DNA of 64,000 nucleotides from Sciurus carolinensis (GCF_902686445.1 NC_062229.1:3559003-3623002), one strand, 5' to 3'. Numbered from the stretch's first letter, positions 40,165 through 54,600 are shown. Numbers and translations: made by a program. The notes: generated by a model not told the origin, from the letters alone.

Positions 40165-42564
40165 GGGGCTGCTTTCCCGTCTGACTTTATTCCACCTTTT
40201 TTCTATAAAACTCCTCCATAATTTCACAATTTAACAAAAAAAAAGTTTAAAATTCAGGACAGAAACAATCCTGTAACTCGTTACAAACACAATTCTCATT
40301 TCTTTTTCCCAGGAGTTGGTCTCAGGCCGATGGAGTGTCCCAGTTCCTTAGTTCCTGGGTTCCTCAGGACAGTCTGGTGGAAACCCTCAGGGTGAGAAGG
40401 GCTTCGACCCTCCCGCCATCCGGCGCCGGTTTACATTTTGCTCAGGAAAGTGAAACACAGGGATCTGCACCAGGGCAGGTGGCTGAACACAAGACGCGCG
40501 GCAGTCAGAGCGCTGGGCCCCTTCCTGTCGAGGTGCCCCGGGGCCCAGCGGGGGCAGGAGCCGCGGGAACCCTGCAGTCAGGCCCTGGCTGCCCGGCACC
40601 TCCACCAGTGGCCACCAGCCGGCCCAGAGCAGCTCTGGAGGACAGTGGCGAGGCTTCCGGTCAGAGGAGGTAACTGAGAAATGGGTCAGAGCTACCAGAG
40701 GCCACGGAACTGCAGAAAGGACTGGACACTGCTGTGGGGGCAGGCAGAAGTCCGCCCCCTCTGGCAGAGCAGTGGGCTTCCCAAGTTGCTATGTGAACCG
40801 GCCAATCTCCACAAAGGAGAAGGAACAGCCCCTGGGCGGAGGGCCCACCAGTGACCTGGCCGCCTCTGCGCAGAGCTGAACAGCTGCCATCCTCCCGGTA
40901 GCCCGTGCGGGCCAGTCTGTCCTGTCCACATCTTGGAGGTTCCCAGAGGAGGAGGCCTCCCACTGTGGAGTATTGTTGGCCTGCCCTCCTCCTGAAGGCA
41001 GTGGGCGGGACAGTGAGCGCAGGGGAGTCAGCACTGAGGCTTCCTCTGAGTTCTCAGGTCTTTCCCCGAGAATGTGGGGAGCTCCCCAGGAGAGCGGGAG
41101 CTGGGGTCCCCCCAAGGAGTGTTCAGATCTGCCCGACAGGCAGACTCAGAGCAAGGACAAGACGAGGGACCCCGGCGCCTCCTGCATCTGAACATCAGTA
41201 GGCGAGGAGGAGACAGCCACCAGCGGCTGGAGAACCAGGGGCCCACCCCAGCCCCAGTCCCCTTTCACACGTCGTGGTCAGGGTGCGACACGGGAACAGA
41301 CTCTACAGCTGGGGGTGTGGTGTGGCGGAGTTGGCTGACTACGAGGGCTCCTGCGCCGGGAGCAGGGGCCGGGGAGAGGACACTGGCTCGGTCCTCAGAG
41401 AATCCCAGGCGCACAGTTCAGCTTCCGGGCTGCGCCCAGCGTGATCGCAGCCCTGGAGGCAGCCGCTGGAAGAGAGGAGCCCGAGGCCTGTGCCCGGCAG
41501 GGCCCACACCCCAGCCGCGGGCTGAGTGCACATGCACCTCCAAACCACAGACTATCCCGTCTTATTTGGCAAAAGCTCATTTTTTTTCCAAGTTCGAAGA
41601 CTAGATTGACAGAAGGGGAGGAAGAGGATCCTACAGGAGGAGCAACCCCAGGGGCTCAAGTGTCTGACCCCAGAGACTGGGTGCTCACCTGAGGAGCTGC
41701 CAGTGGGGGGCGGCTCCTCCAGTGCCCTGAGGACTGGCCGCCCTGTGGTCACCTTCACTGGCCCTGGGAGCCCCAGCAGGAGGCAGTGGCATCCTTGGAC
41801 CCACAAAGGGAGGGTTCCTCCATGCCCTGGGAGGCCACTGACAAGAAGAACCCACAGAGACATCTTAACCTATAAGCCCACCTTCCCCCCACCCCCATGT
41901 GCACCGCGGCCACAGAAATGCACACCGGAAATGGCTTCCGGACACACAGCGCGCACATATATATACTATACATAGAGCTGCACGGCACGCAGGCCTGGCA
42001 CAGTGAGGGCCCAACAGGACGCAGTGCCGGCTGGCACGGAGGGCAGCGTGGCCCAGCCTGACGCAGACACAGACGGAGCCTTCCCAAGCCCCAGGCAGGC
42101 TGAGGAGGTGGCCCCAGCTGCTCAGAGAGGCCCAGGCAGAGAAACGGTGGCACACAGCCCCCATGGAGCTGGGGACAGAGCCACCATTTGTTCAGGGGGC
42201 TGGTCCCAAGGTTGGACAAGGGCCCCTCAGTCACACATGTTCCATGGAAGTTTCTTCCTCTTTCAGGAACGAGGCCCGGCGCTGCCTTCAACATAAACCG
42301 CTTTCCGAGGGGAGCCCCGGTGACGGTGCACATGAGGCTGGGAGCCGCAGCACTGGCCTGACGCCCGGGCCCCAGGCTCCCAACAGGGTGGTGGGTGGCA
42401 GGCTGGAAGCCCCCCAGAAAAGTGCAGCTGGCTGTGAGGGCCGAGGGCAGGGCGGTCACTAAGGCAGTGCTGCGGGCGGGCAGGTTGAGAGAGAGGAGGG
42501 CAGGCGGGGCCTGGACCTGGCCTCCCAGGACCCTGGAGGTGGGGGCCTGGCAGCTGGCCCAGGG
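40165..42564 (-). other. MLLT1: MLLT1 3'UTR (approximate end)
   Basis: About 2.4 kb from the stop codon to the poly(A) signal, about the length I expect for MLLT1. Sequence is GC-rich with no coding potential I trust. A short TA run lies near 41956-41970. Confidence 0.8.
40186..40191 (-). terminator. MLLT1 poly(A) signal
   Basis: AATAAA on the minus strand (tttatt on plus), 2.37 kb after the stop and followed downstream by T-rich sequence on the transcript strand. Confidence 0.8.
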
Positions 42565-42693
42565 TCATGTGGCCACGGCCTCCAGGTAGCTCTGCAGCTT
42601 GCGGACGGTCGTCTCATCCAGAGAGAAGAGATCAAAGTCAAAGGTGGTGTTGGTGACGTTGAAGTGGCCAGTCTCCTCAATCAGGTTCACGAT
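42565..42693 (-). CDS. MLLT1: MLLT1 terminal coding exon
   Basis: 42 codons plus [23 protein letters not shown], then [19 protein letters not shown] and VAT. It completes the ANC1-homology domain. Acceptor ccttgcag. Confidence 0.97.
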   Translation of the reverse strand: MVNLIEETGHFNVTNTTFDFDLFSLDETTVRKLQSYLEAVAT

Positions 42694-45600
42694 CTGCAAG
42701 GCAGAGGCAGGCGGCCTTGGGACAGGAGGCTGAGGGTGGGTGGCCCCGCAGTACTCGCGCCCGCCCTGGGCCGGGCAGTACCTGCTGCAGCACGTTGCGC
42801 TCCCGCAGTGCCATCAGCCTCCGGTGCAGCTCCACCAGCTCGTCCGTGTAGGCCTGGGAGGGCGGGAGCCTCAGCGCAGCCCCCAGGGCCCGCCCACCCC
42901 GGCCCTGCAGCCCCTCCAGCAGAGCCTGGCCCCGGGGGAAATGCAACTCCTTGGCAGCTGTGGGGAGCCCACCCCTGCCCCGGGACAGTTCAGTTTTGGG
43001 GGCTCCGCACCCCCAGGCTGTGCCACCCGCCCCGCCCTCCCGGCCACCTTGTCGTAGGTGCCCTTCTTCAGGATCTTCTCTGGCTTGCTGCAGGGCTCGG
43101 GGCTCCTCCGGCCTGACGCCTGCGGGGACCCAAGGTCTCTGCTGAGCCTTTGCCCAGCCCTCTGGCCCACCGCTCCAGACCACCCAAGACAGCCGCCAAG
43201 ACGGTGGGGTGAGTGAGCTCTCCGCACCCACCACCCTCAGCAGCCCGGGCTCACCTTGCTGTTGGGTGGGGGGGGCTTCTGAGGGGGCGGGGGCTCACGA
43301 CCAGGCAGGCAGGAGTCAGCGCTGTTGTCGCTCTCGCTGTCACTGAAACTCAGCCTGGTGAGATAAGGGCAGCACGTCAGGCCCAATACCCACTGGCCTG
43401 AAGATGGCGCCCTGCACTCAGGCTGTGGGGCTGGCACCAGCCTGTTTTGGGCTCTAGGTGGCCAAGTGGGGAAAGGTGTGCCCGGTGGCCTGAGAAGTGA
43501 AATGAGGAGTCTGGCCCTACTGCAGAGCCTCCAGCCCTGCCCAGCAGGGCCCAGCACGCCCATGTGAGGTCACCACAGCCAGACAGGGCATGCCAGGAGT
43601 TTGCCCTTTAACCTGGCTCTGCCCCTTTGCTGAAGTGCAGAAGGAGCTGCTGCCAGAGAATCTGCTCCGTGCAGGGCCCTGATGCCCAGTGGGGCTGTCC
43701 AATGTGGGGGTGTCTGGTGGTGACGAGAGGCCCTGGGGCAGTTTCCTCCTCCCTAATAGAGGCTGTGTGATCACATGGGATGGTAACAAGCACGTCTACC
43801 GGGATGACAGCAGGCAGGCAGGCAGGAGGTGGCACTCCTGGGGCCCATGGCCATCACTCTCAGCCTGGCCAAAACACCCTGGCACAGCCCTGCTGGCCTT
43901 ACCAACACCTCTTGCAGTATAGTAAGAGGGGTGTGTAGAGGGACCCCCAAATGGCCCTGTGGGTGCTGCCCATCCCTCTGCCCCCCATGGCAGTCTGCCT
44001 GGGATCCTTGTTCCATCCCGTCAGGGACTCTGGATGTGCAGGGAAGCCCCGACAAATGTGCTTAAAACACTTCCTCTCCTGCCTCAAACAGGCCCCCCTA
44101 CTGAACAACGTGCCCAAGGCTGCGGCTACCCCTCTGCCAGGTTGGAACCAGACAGGGTGAGCGCTGAGGCCCTCCAGGCCATGGCCTGTTCTTCCCACTG
44201 AACAGGAGCAGGCAGCTAGGCTCCATCCGCAGCCCCTGCTCTGAGGCAGGGGCTGGAGCTGGAGCTCTCGTTGCCAGGGCAACATGACAGCTCCTGCTTA
44301 CTCCTCACTTCTGCGTCTTCCATGTCCAACAGGTGGTGGCTGGACGCCATCACAGACCCTGGGTCTCTCCAGGGAGCACACCAGGATGGGAGGGGCCTGG
44401 CTAGCACCTGCTGCAGTCTCACAACCTGTGTGGTCTTCCCTGCCCAGCAAGATGTCACCAGGACCTTCTGCAAATACCCCTATAAGCGGACATCAAAAGG
44501 GCTTCTCATCAGGCCCCCAAACTGCTGTAGGCCCCTCCAAATGGACTGCGTCCGTCTATCTCAGCATGTGGCTCCGTGCATGCGTAGAATCCACACTCAG
44601 TGTCACCATACAAGGCAGGAGCCTGCTGCTTCTCCTGTCCTGGGGAAGTCATAGTCCTCCCTGCATCCAGAGACTGAGTCCCCCTTGGTGCCTAGGCCTG
44701 AATCTTCCTGGGCTCCTCTGTGCCCATGGGGTGGCAGGGAGCCTCAGCACATGTGGACCTGTGTACACACCCTGCTGGCCCTGGGGGCACTCTGGGGGGG
44801 GGGTGTTAGTCAGTAGCACAGAGGGCTGCACGTGTCCTTAAGCCTCCTGTGGTTCAAGAAGCCTGCTGGTGCACAATGACAGGCACCTCTAACTTAAAGA
44901 GGGAACACAGGCTCAGTGGCCTCAGCAGACCCCAGCCAAGCCATCTAGTTGGCACTCACTGCCCTGGCAGGGTCCAGAGCCTCCCACCTGATACCTAGGT
45001 CCTGAAGCCAGGCCAGAGTTTGTTCTAGAACATTCCTGGTCTGGAGGCTAGAGCACACAGCTTCCCACCCCAGATGACCTCTCCAAGGATCAGGGTATCC
45101 AAAGGACATACTTGTCCCCCACTGGGGGAAGGCCAGACACTACTCCCCATGCAGGGCGTCTCAGGTGGCCCTCAGCACACCACCCCACACCACACACGTG
45201 CAGAGGACCAGTGTGCTCCCCTCCCCGATGTGCCTCCTCCAGGGCTGGAACTTGGGCAGCTGAAACGGCTGTGCTGTCCCCAATATCCCTTCCTGGAGAA
45301 TGCTGGGCTGCTCTTTGAACACCCCAATCCTTGCCAGGCAGCCACACCTTCAGGCGCAGGGAAAGATCCCTAGAAGGGAGGCCAGGCCCAGGAGGTGTCA
45401 CGGCTCTGATAACTAGGAGAGGAAAGTCAGTTGACCCCAGGGCCCAGGGAAGATGTGATTGCCAGGGTCCAATTCCAGCTAGGAGGGCGTCTCCTCATGC
45501 TGGAGCCTGACCCTGGCTGGGCCCTCCCAGTAGACCTCTGGTCCTGGCCCCCCTCTGGCCTGCTGGTTTCTGCCAATGCTAGGCCCCATAGTCATAGCAG

Positions 45601-48600
45601 GCCCCGACAGTCACCCTGGTCACCACCAGTGCCCACTCCTGCTGGGCCCATTCACCTGGAATCCCGGCCTGGGTTTGCCTTCACGGTTGCCTCCTCTCCT
45701 GATGAAGAGTCGTCCTCGTCGGACTCCTCAGACTGCAGGTCCTCTACCATGGAGCGCAGGGGTCCTGGGGGCGGATGAAGGGGGAGGTCTCTGCTGAGCC
45801 TTCACAGCTGCCTCCACCCCAAGGCTGCACAGCACCTCTGGACACTGATGAGCCCCCCCACCCCCTGGCAAATGCAGTCTGCCCTGGAGGTCCCTCCTGC
45901 TAGGAGGGCTGCCAACCAATCCCTAAAACTGTTCCCCACCCTAAGGGACCCTCTGCATCCTCCCAGTCTCTCCCTACCTTCCTGGCCTTCCTCGTAGGTC
46001 TCAGGTCCCTGGCCTGCAGGGGGACCACAGGGCCCCTCCATCACCGAAGCCTCAGGATCAGAGATCAGAGGCTCCCGAGAGCCCAGGACAAGCCAGTCCT
46101 CACTGAGGAAGGTGCAGGGGCCAGAGTGTGGGCTCAAATGCTGTGCCCAGGGACCACAGGATCCCCCGTCCAGCCTACGCCCCTATTAGGGCCTAGCCAG
46201 CCTCACAGTAACCCTGTCTGTTGCTCCCAGCCCACCGTGGTCCTCCCCTTTCTCCAGAGGCGCCTGGTTCCAGTCCCCTACAGACGGCATCTTGGTTTAT
46301 ATTCCTGTTGCCAAGGCAACAGAGGGACACAAAGCCCTCAATTACCTTGGTCACATGATGCTGCTTCAGTAGGTTCCCCTCCCTAACCAGCCGATAAGAA
46401 CGCTTGGATAGTGTGGGCTTCAAGGACCCCATCCCCCAGCCCACGCCTGAATTCCAGGTCAGACCCCTACACTCCCCCCCCCCCCCCCCAGGAAGGATTC
46501 CAGCCAGAGGGAGGAGAGTCTCATTCCCATCACTAGACCTGCTTCTGGTTTGAGGGTGGTTGCTGGGGTCTAGGCTGGGCCCCAGTTTTTTCTCACACCA
46601 GTGTACTGAAGGTTGCCAGTTCCCTCCCATCCTGGGGTAGCCTGTGGCGCTCAACTGGGCCTTATGCCCTCTCCCCAAAAGCCCCACATGGAGGCCTGCA
46701 GGGAGAGGGCAGACATGTAGAGCTGGTGGCCTAGGTCTAAGTGCCAGCCAAATGCCTGAGAGGCAGCAGAGCACTATGGGTCCCAGCTGGCAGATGGGGG
46801 CAGGGATAGGATGGGCAGAAAACACAAAGCTGCCCCCTTCACTTGGGAGGCACCAGGAAGGAGGGTTCCTGGTACCTCCAGGCCCCCATCAGAAGGGGCT
46901 GCAGACCTGAAGGCTATGGAATAGATGCCCGGGGCCACAGGCAGGAGAGGAGCAAAACGGCCCCAAAGGGGCACAGGTCTGAGAAGTACTTCTGTTTTGT
47001 TTTTGAATACAGATGCCCCACACCACCAAACCCCGCAGACATGGGTCCCTGGGGCCTGTGCAGGGCCAAGCTCCACACGTGAGCCGTGTCAGCCCAGGTA
47101 GGTTGCGTACTGCAGACCTGGCCTGCCCACCGTCTTCCTGCCTGAGGCGGCCGCAGCTGCCACTCTGTCCTGCCTCCTGCATCCCGGGCCAAGCCTCAGG
47201 CATGCAGCGAGCCCCTCAACACTCAGCCTCGGGAGGGAGTCCTGCAGGTCATCTCCTGGCAACGAACCATACACCTGCCAGCCTGGGGTGGGGGCTGAGG
47301 TTGCTCCACCTGCCCACCTCAGCCTCTGGACCTCATCACACACCTTGGCTGTGATTCTGAGAGGGCTCAAAATCCGAGTCCGAGCTGGAGTCCGAGCTGG
47401 AGCTGGAGTTAGACGGGCTGGACTGGGCGGACTTCACCCCCACGGTGGGGGCGGCAGGAAAGGAAGAGGAGGAAAACAGTCATCTCCCAGGCCAGAGGGG
47501 AAGAGCTGGGTACACCGCCCTCTGGCGGTGCAGACACCAACCACCCCCCTCCACAGTCTCCCCCAGGCACCCTGGCCCAGCACAGGACCCACCAGCTTGT
47601 GCGTGGAGTGGGCCTCTTTCCACCAAGAGGGCTCGGGCAGCAGCAGCTGCAGACCCCTGGGCAGCTTTCCACTGGCCTAGCTGGAGAACAGGAGCAGGTG
47701 CTGGCTGGTGCACAAGTGGGGACGGGAAAGCCAACGTAGAGACCTGGCTTCTCGTTCAGACCCATATGCCACCCTGGGTTTCTGGGATAGCAAAAAGCTC
47801 CATCTCCCACCCAAGTGTCACTACCACTCTCCAGCCACCCAGAAGCTGACCAGCAGAGTGTGCACGTGTGTGCACGCATAAGTGTGACAGATACCTATGT
47901 GGAAGCTGGCTGAGCCTTCCTCCTCTTCCTGCAGCTGTGCACCCTGACTCAGTCACCAGGGGGCAGTCAAGTCAAAGCAAACGAGGCAAGGGCAGTGGGC
48001 CGGGTGCCCAGCAAGGGGGAAGTCTGTGTGTGCACGTTCCCAGAGCTGCTGGGTGGACAGGAGTCACCACATGGGGAAGGGGCTGATCTTGGGTCTAGCC
48101 CCTCAGAGAACCTGCTCTGGGCGTGGGCTTCTGCAGATGGCTCCTCAAAGGTGTGTGTGGTGAAGCCTGGAAGGGCGAAGCTCTTAGAGCAGGAGTCCAG
48201 GCCCATGGTGCAGGGAGCTGCCCAGACCTTGGGGAAGCCACCTCAGACCACCAAACTGCAGCCTGCCCCTCAGGGGAACATGGAGCCCTCCCGCTGAAGG
48301 AGAGGGGAGGGGCGGATTCGGGAGAGAAGGAGAGGGGTGAGGAGGGAAGGGGAAGAGGCCAGCTAGTCTGGATTCTGGCAGAGGCACTGTAGCCATCAGA
48401 CCTGAGAGAAGAGCCCAAGAGAGGAGTCCCTGACTCAGGGGGACCAGGACCTCGAGAGCCCAGGATTCCATGGGCCCCTCCTTTGGTGTGTGGGACCAGG
48501 GCAACCTCAGCCTATAAAAGGGGCACCAGGAAGGCACAGGTTTCTGTGCACTTGAACCCAGAGTGCAACTGGCCACCTGGGGAGGAACATACCCTGCACT

Positions 48601-51600
48601 CTGTTCTCCAGGGTGTACTGCAGCCTCTCCAAGGCCACATCCCATCAGTGTCCCTACTGGTCCCCGTTCCCCAAACTGCAAATGGTGTGGCCCCGAATAG
48701 TTTCCCATAGGCCACTGCTCACTGTGGGGACACTTGGGAAAGTCTGATAGCCGGCTGGGTTCTCAAGCAAAACCTGGATCCAGGACTGCCCCCGAACCCC
48801 GGCTGGGCCTGAAGCCACACGGGTCCTCCTGCACGCATCTCCTCACCCACTCGTGTGCACACATCTGAGGGTGCAGAATAAGTGAGGCACGACAGACAGC
48901 CACTGCCTTGGGGCCCTGTTCCAACCTCAGCTTTCTCTCCAACTGCCTCCGTTACTTGGGCCAAGGCAGTGCCCAGTTTTAAGCCTCAGTGTCCCCATCC
49001 GTAAAGGGCTGCCCTGCTAGCCTCTGCTGAGCACATCCAGGTTGGTGCCGAACCTCCTCTAGCTGCTGTGGCAGAGGGAGGTGTGAGCAAGGTAGGGAGC
49101 AGCCAGGGCAGGAGGCTGGTGCTGGCTCAGGCCCCTGGCACCCATGCCCATCTATGGAACAATGTGGGGGGCCAGAGGTGGCGGCCAGCCCGCAGGCTGC
49201 TCCAGTCAGCACGACTCAAAGAGGCGAGGGTCCCGGAGCCCCTGCTATGCGCTGGGCCCACCGTCGTCAGTGGAGCCAGCCACACTTGCATCTTTCTCTC
49301 ACAGGAATCAAGGACAGGAAGAAAGGGAGCTGGAGGTGGTTCAAAGAGCCTTGAGGTGGCATGGCCTGGGGAGACGACACCACAGGAAGCCCAAAGTGCC
49401 AGGCCATGTCAAGGGTCCAGAAGGGGCGTGGCCTATCCTCCTCCCTTCACGGCTCTCCTGACACAAGACTGGCCCCGAGTGGACAGGACTGATTCAGGAA
49501 CCCCAAGAGCCAAGGAGAACTCCAAGCAACCATTGGAGGAACTGGGGAGCTGGGCCTAGGCACAAGCCCAGCAGGCTCTGCGCAAGCTGAGCGCATCCCA
49601 GCATGGTGGGGGCAGGGGAAGGTTGAGGTGTGGTAGCCCCAAGGTTCTGGCAGAGAGGCCACCAGCAGCCTCCAGGTAGGGATGGCCTGCGATAGTCAAG
49701 AAGAGGCCATGCAGGCTGCCATCTGGGAGGCCTTACTTTGCATCTTGTGCCACAGAAGCCTGTGCTCTGCCGAAGCCCCAGGGCTGGGAAACGCCAGAGA
49801 TCACTGGGCATGCTGTTGGTGGCCTAGGGATCACTCTGCAGGGACCATTCAGAAGTCACCCAGTGCATGGGCTGTTCTGTTCACCAGCCAGAAGCCTCAT
49901 GTCTCCTGGGGCAGCTCTGGCCTTGGGACCACGGTGCTCTCAGGGCACAGAGCTCAATATCAAGCCCCCACAAAATGTCTGGGGGTTCGCTGATACCAGC
50001 ATAGAAACCCAGAGTGAGGCCACCGGCCAGGCAAGGCCTGTGGAGCCCCGGCCTCCACCCCTTTCCGACACAGAAGTTGGGCTTTGGCTGTTTTCGCCTA
50101 AAAAGGCCTGCCTGTGAGATTGGATCTCACCTAGCACCTGCCTACCGACCATTTCCCTGGCGTGGGCAGGAAGGGACTGGGACCTGCCAAGAGCTCTGGT
50201 GGCTTGCACAGGGGTGGGGGGCAGCAGCCTCCAGTGCTGAGGAGGCTTCAGGACTTGCAGGGCAGGGAGGGTGGGCACTGAGGTGGTCCAGGGCCTCTGT
50301 GATGCCTGGGGCCCTACCACCTCTGGAGCACTGGCAGGTGACCAGCTGTGAGAAGCTGGGTACTCAGCCTTGCCAGTCTGCTATGTGCCCAAGAGCCAGG
50401 GGTGCGTGCCATTACCCACAGAAGGACAGCCATGCCCAGCGCCGTTACCTCCAGTGAGGAGCTCTTGGAAGCCACACACTCACAAAACCAGCACTGCTGA
50501 CACAGCCCCTCTGACCTCTTCTCAGGAACCGCTTCCCAGGGCAGCTCCATGCCGCCCCTGGAGGAGGAGCTCCCACTTAAAGTGAGTACCATTTGGAAAC
50601 TAAAAAAGCCACTGACTGGGGCCACGACCTAGTCACTTTTTCATTCAGGTAGCTGAAAGTCATATGGAGCCTTTGAAGGCAGAGCCACCACTGGAGGGTG
50701 ACACAAGGTTCAGCCACAAGGCTGAGGGCTGGCTCTAAGGTCTGTGGTGAGTCGTCCCTGCTGGTGGTCTTCAGAGGGCCTCCTGGCCATGCTGTTGCAG
50801 GACAAGCCCAGTGCTTCACAGGGACAGGCTGCTCGCTGAGGGTGGGCCAACTACGAGCACCCATGTCCCTGTGTGTCAGCTGCACGGGTGGGTAGGAAGG
50901 GACCAACACTGGGTACAGTTCAGTCATCATCAACAAACATCCAGACAGGGACAGCAAGACTACACTCCCGGGTTTGCCCCGTTAGCAGAGGGAGTGAATT
51001 CCTCACCAGGCTGGCCACGAAATGGCTGCGAAGGATGGGATGGCGAGACATGGTCTCCTGCCTAGCCCCGAGGTGGCCCCTGAGGCCCTGGCCTAGGCAT
51101 GGGGCTACAGGGCGGGAGCACTGACCCACTCACTACCGTCTTTATGGAGGCCGTTCTCCCAAGTGGGCCCAACTGCCTGACAGAAGGGGAGACTGAGGCC
51201 CAGTGAGGTGTGGTGGCTGGACCAGCGACACGGACAAGGCAGGACTGAGAGCTCAGCCAAGCCCTGAACTCTGGCTCTGGCCTGCTCCTCTGCCAGCACT
51301 CCAGCCATGGGCAGCCAGTGGCCCAGCGCCCCACCAACCTGCCCCGTGGGTGCCCTTTCCTGGCCGCCCCCAGCTGTGCAGACGCACAGACAGGGAGGGG
51401 AGGAAAGGAGGGCCCTCACCTCTGATTTGAAGGAGGCCTCGTCGTCTGAGTTGGACTCCTCCACCTCCAGGGCCTTCTTGGCCTCCCTGGACTCGCTCTC
51501 GGCTTTCATCTTCTCCCCTTTGGTACTGCTTTTATCCTTGGGTGGCTTCTTGTCCGGGAAAGAGGAAGACGACGTGCGGGGCGAGGTGCTAGGGGCGCCC

Positions 51601-54600
51601 CGGGACCCCTTTGAGCTGCTCTTCTTCTGCTTTTTGGCACTGGGCTTTGGGGAGTCCGCGGCAGCCGGCCGCTTGCTGGAAGCCTTGGGCAGGACTGGGG
51701 GCTGGGGTGCCCCCTTGGGGGACATGCTCTCCAGCTTGGTCTCCTTCAGGGCCATCTTGGGCTCCTTGAATGCGGCCTTGGGGGGCGGGGCCTTCTCTTC
51801 CTTGGGCAGCCGGCCCTCGCCCAGCTTTCGTGCAGCCTCCTTGGAGCCCTTGGCCTGCTCACGCTCCAGCTCCTTGGAGGAGCTCTTGCTCTCCGAGTCC
51901 TTGCGGGGCCGTTCTCGGTGCTCCTTGGTCACCTTGTGTGGCTTGGGGGCCTTGCTACTTTCCTTGTTGGCATCCTGCAATGCCAAGAGCAGGGAGGGCA
52001 CGGGGCAGAGAGAGACATGGTTAGCTGGCATCTCGGGGCCACCCGGCTCCACCACCCCCAACCCCTACAAAGTATGATCCACCTGATTGAGACTCAGCTA
52101 GAGAAAATCTTCCATAAAGCGAAAAAGTAAGGCAGCAGGTGAGAGTTTTAAATGGAGCTGTCCCTTTAAACTACTGGGAAGTGTCAGCAGGTCCCGGGCG
52201 ACTGCAGGCTAAGATCCCTTGGAACTGAGCTGACTTCCCTGAGGGATTCAAGAAGAAGAGCACAGTGAGTCAGACACGAGCAGGGCCACCTTGGCCGCCC
52301 CACCAATGCCTGTAGCTGCCCCCGGCCCAGGAGGTCCGAGGCTCGTTTGGTGCCAGAGGCCCCAGTGGCCTAGGGAGCAGGCCCTGCCCCATCTTCTCTG
52401 GCCCCAGCACACGTCCTGTGTGATCCCCGTTGATGGCTCTCGGCCTTCCTCCCTGGGCCCTGTGGGCCCCTCTCCTGCCCCCAACTCTCCAGCCTTGCTC
52501 CCGCCAGTCCTCAAGGCACGCCTGGGGCAGAGCCATTTATCTAATTTAGGCAATGAACACTTATTGAGCACCTGCTGGGTTCCTGGGTACTGCACAGAAC
52601 AAACAGCTCCCAGGTCTCTCAGAATTGAACTGCCTGAGCTGTTCTCCTAAAACATGAAAGACATTCCCAGGTCTTTGCCTTGGTGAATTCAAGCATTTAG
52701 GGTGGAACTTGGATTGGGACAGATCTGTGATACTCTGGGGACAGGTGGAACACAGGTAAAAGCAGCCCTGTCCAAGTCCCCAGGGAGCCTGAGCAGCTGA
52801 CCCCAACTGCGTGCATCTGTTACCTCCGTTATCTCAGAGGGCAAGGGCACAGGCCTGGTAAATGGGGAGTACTCTCGGTCAAGGGGGACACTATGGCCAG
52901 TGCCTGTGACTGATAGCATGGTCCACCACTAGGCTGAGCTCTTCTTATGTCTGTTTTGTCCCCGTGTTCCTTTCCGAACACAGCCGGTGGAGAAGGCAGG
53001 AGCCCCATCTTCCCTATCAACTCTCCATAATCACCCCACATATCCCAGGATCCTGAATGGGTGTCTTTGTTGTGGGCTGATGCAGGCTCCAGCCCTCAGT
53101 TGGAAAGGTGCACGGTGGGCCCCAGAGTTCTCCAGATGAACACTTCTCACAGGTGAGGAACCAACAGCAGCCCATAGCACCCTTGGAGGCTCCAATGAGT
53201 CAGCCAAGAGCATCATGGAGGAGAGAGGTAGACACACAGAGCAGACAGCTGGCCAGGTAAACACCCAACAGCAGGAAGGGCCTCTGCCACCTGCTCTCAG
53301 AGCCACCTGTGAATCCAGGGACAGAGAGCTATTTCACATCTCTCATCTGTGCAAGGTGCTGTGTCTTCTTGCATATCCACAACCCACATGATGTCAAAGG
53401 GTTCGAGACACATTTCCTGGAGAAGGGCAGGTCAAGTGACCGGGTCCAGCTCTGACAACCCACCGCAGTGGGAAGAGATGCACACACCACAAGCTTCCAG
53501 AGCCAGCTGAGACCATGGGCACTCCCCTTGGGGCTGGCACATGGAAGGGGACTCCAATCCCCAGCAAGCTGCGAGGGAGGCAAGAAACAGAGGAAGGCAC
53601 ATAAAATCCCCGCCTCTTCTCAGTGAGTGCATATGTCGGGCTACAGGAGCTGGCCCAATGTCATAGCCACAAGTGGCAGAAGGAAAGCAAACCCCAGGAG
53701 CATGCTGATGGGCCTCTCAAGTAGCTCCCCGTGGGTGCCACCAGGGCCTTCCAAGTGGGAAGAACCTTACCACGAGCCTGCACAGGTACCTGTGACCTTG
53801 GGTTCTCTGAATTCATGTTGGATTTTTAAAACACATGAAGGTAAAGATGAAGATCATGTAGTCTCGTTCTCAAAGATGCCCACGACCTCAAAATGGTTCA
53901 AAACTGACTTTGAGGGAAAGATCAACTGGACAACTGCCTGATACCCAACAAGGTCACACAGGAGCCCCTTTGTCTTCAGGTGGGCAGGTCTGGTGGCCAG
54001 GGCTCCTCCTAGTGTGAGCCCTGCAGGCAGTCCAAGGGCTCTTCAGAGGCTCACTCCTGCCCATCTTGCCACTCGGGGGAGGGAGGGGATACCAGGACCA
54101 CCAGAGACTGATTCATCCCCAGAAGCAACCTCTGGATCGCCAACCGTACTCTGGCATGGGGGATTCTGATGGGTGAGGCCTAGGGTCCTTTGGCCTCAAG
54201 CATGTGGCTGGCCACGTGGGCTCCCTAGGCCCAGGTAGCAGAGAACCAATCTGGAGGCCAACAAGCCCAAACGAAGGGAGAGGCTTCTCATAGGCCTGTG
54301 CCTACAAGGATGGCACAGAGATGACAGTTCAGAGGCTGGGACCATGTTGGCAAAGCCACGGCTTCTTGGAGAGTTGTCAATGGAGAAGAGCCTTGGTGGA
54401 CTCTTGCTGCCTGGGAACACCACACAGAGGCTCCTGAGAGGCAGAGGACAGAGTTGGAGAGCCTGCTTATTGCTCTGAGCCTGGCAGACATGCCCTTGGG
54501 TTGCAGATTCCCAGAGCTCCAGCAAGAGATGTGGCCCTGCCTCCCGAGCCAGCCACCAGCATCTCAGCCACCTGGGAAGGCTTTCTTCACAGGGCTTTAG

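Noticed and set aside
46193..46825. 210-codon minus-strand ORF within an MLLT1 intron
   Set aside because: The homology-defined MLLT1 exons on either side join without it; it has no domain and crosses a 16-base C run.
51105..52061. Single minus-strand ORF of about 318 codons
   Set aside because: Only 51420-51974 is the MLLT1 exon. The flanks are intron that happens to stay open, with clear splice sites at both ends.
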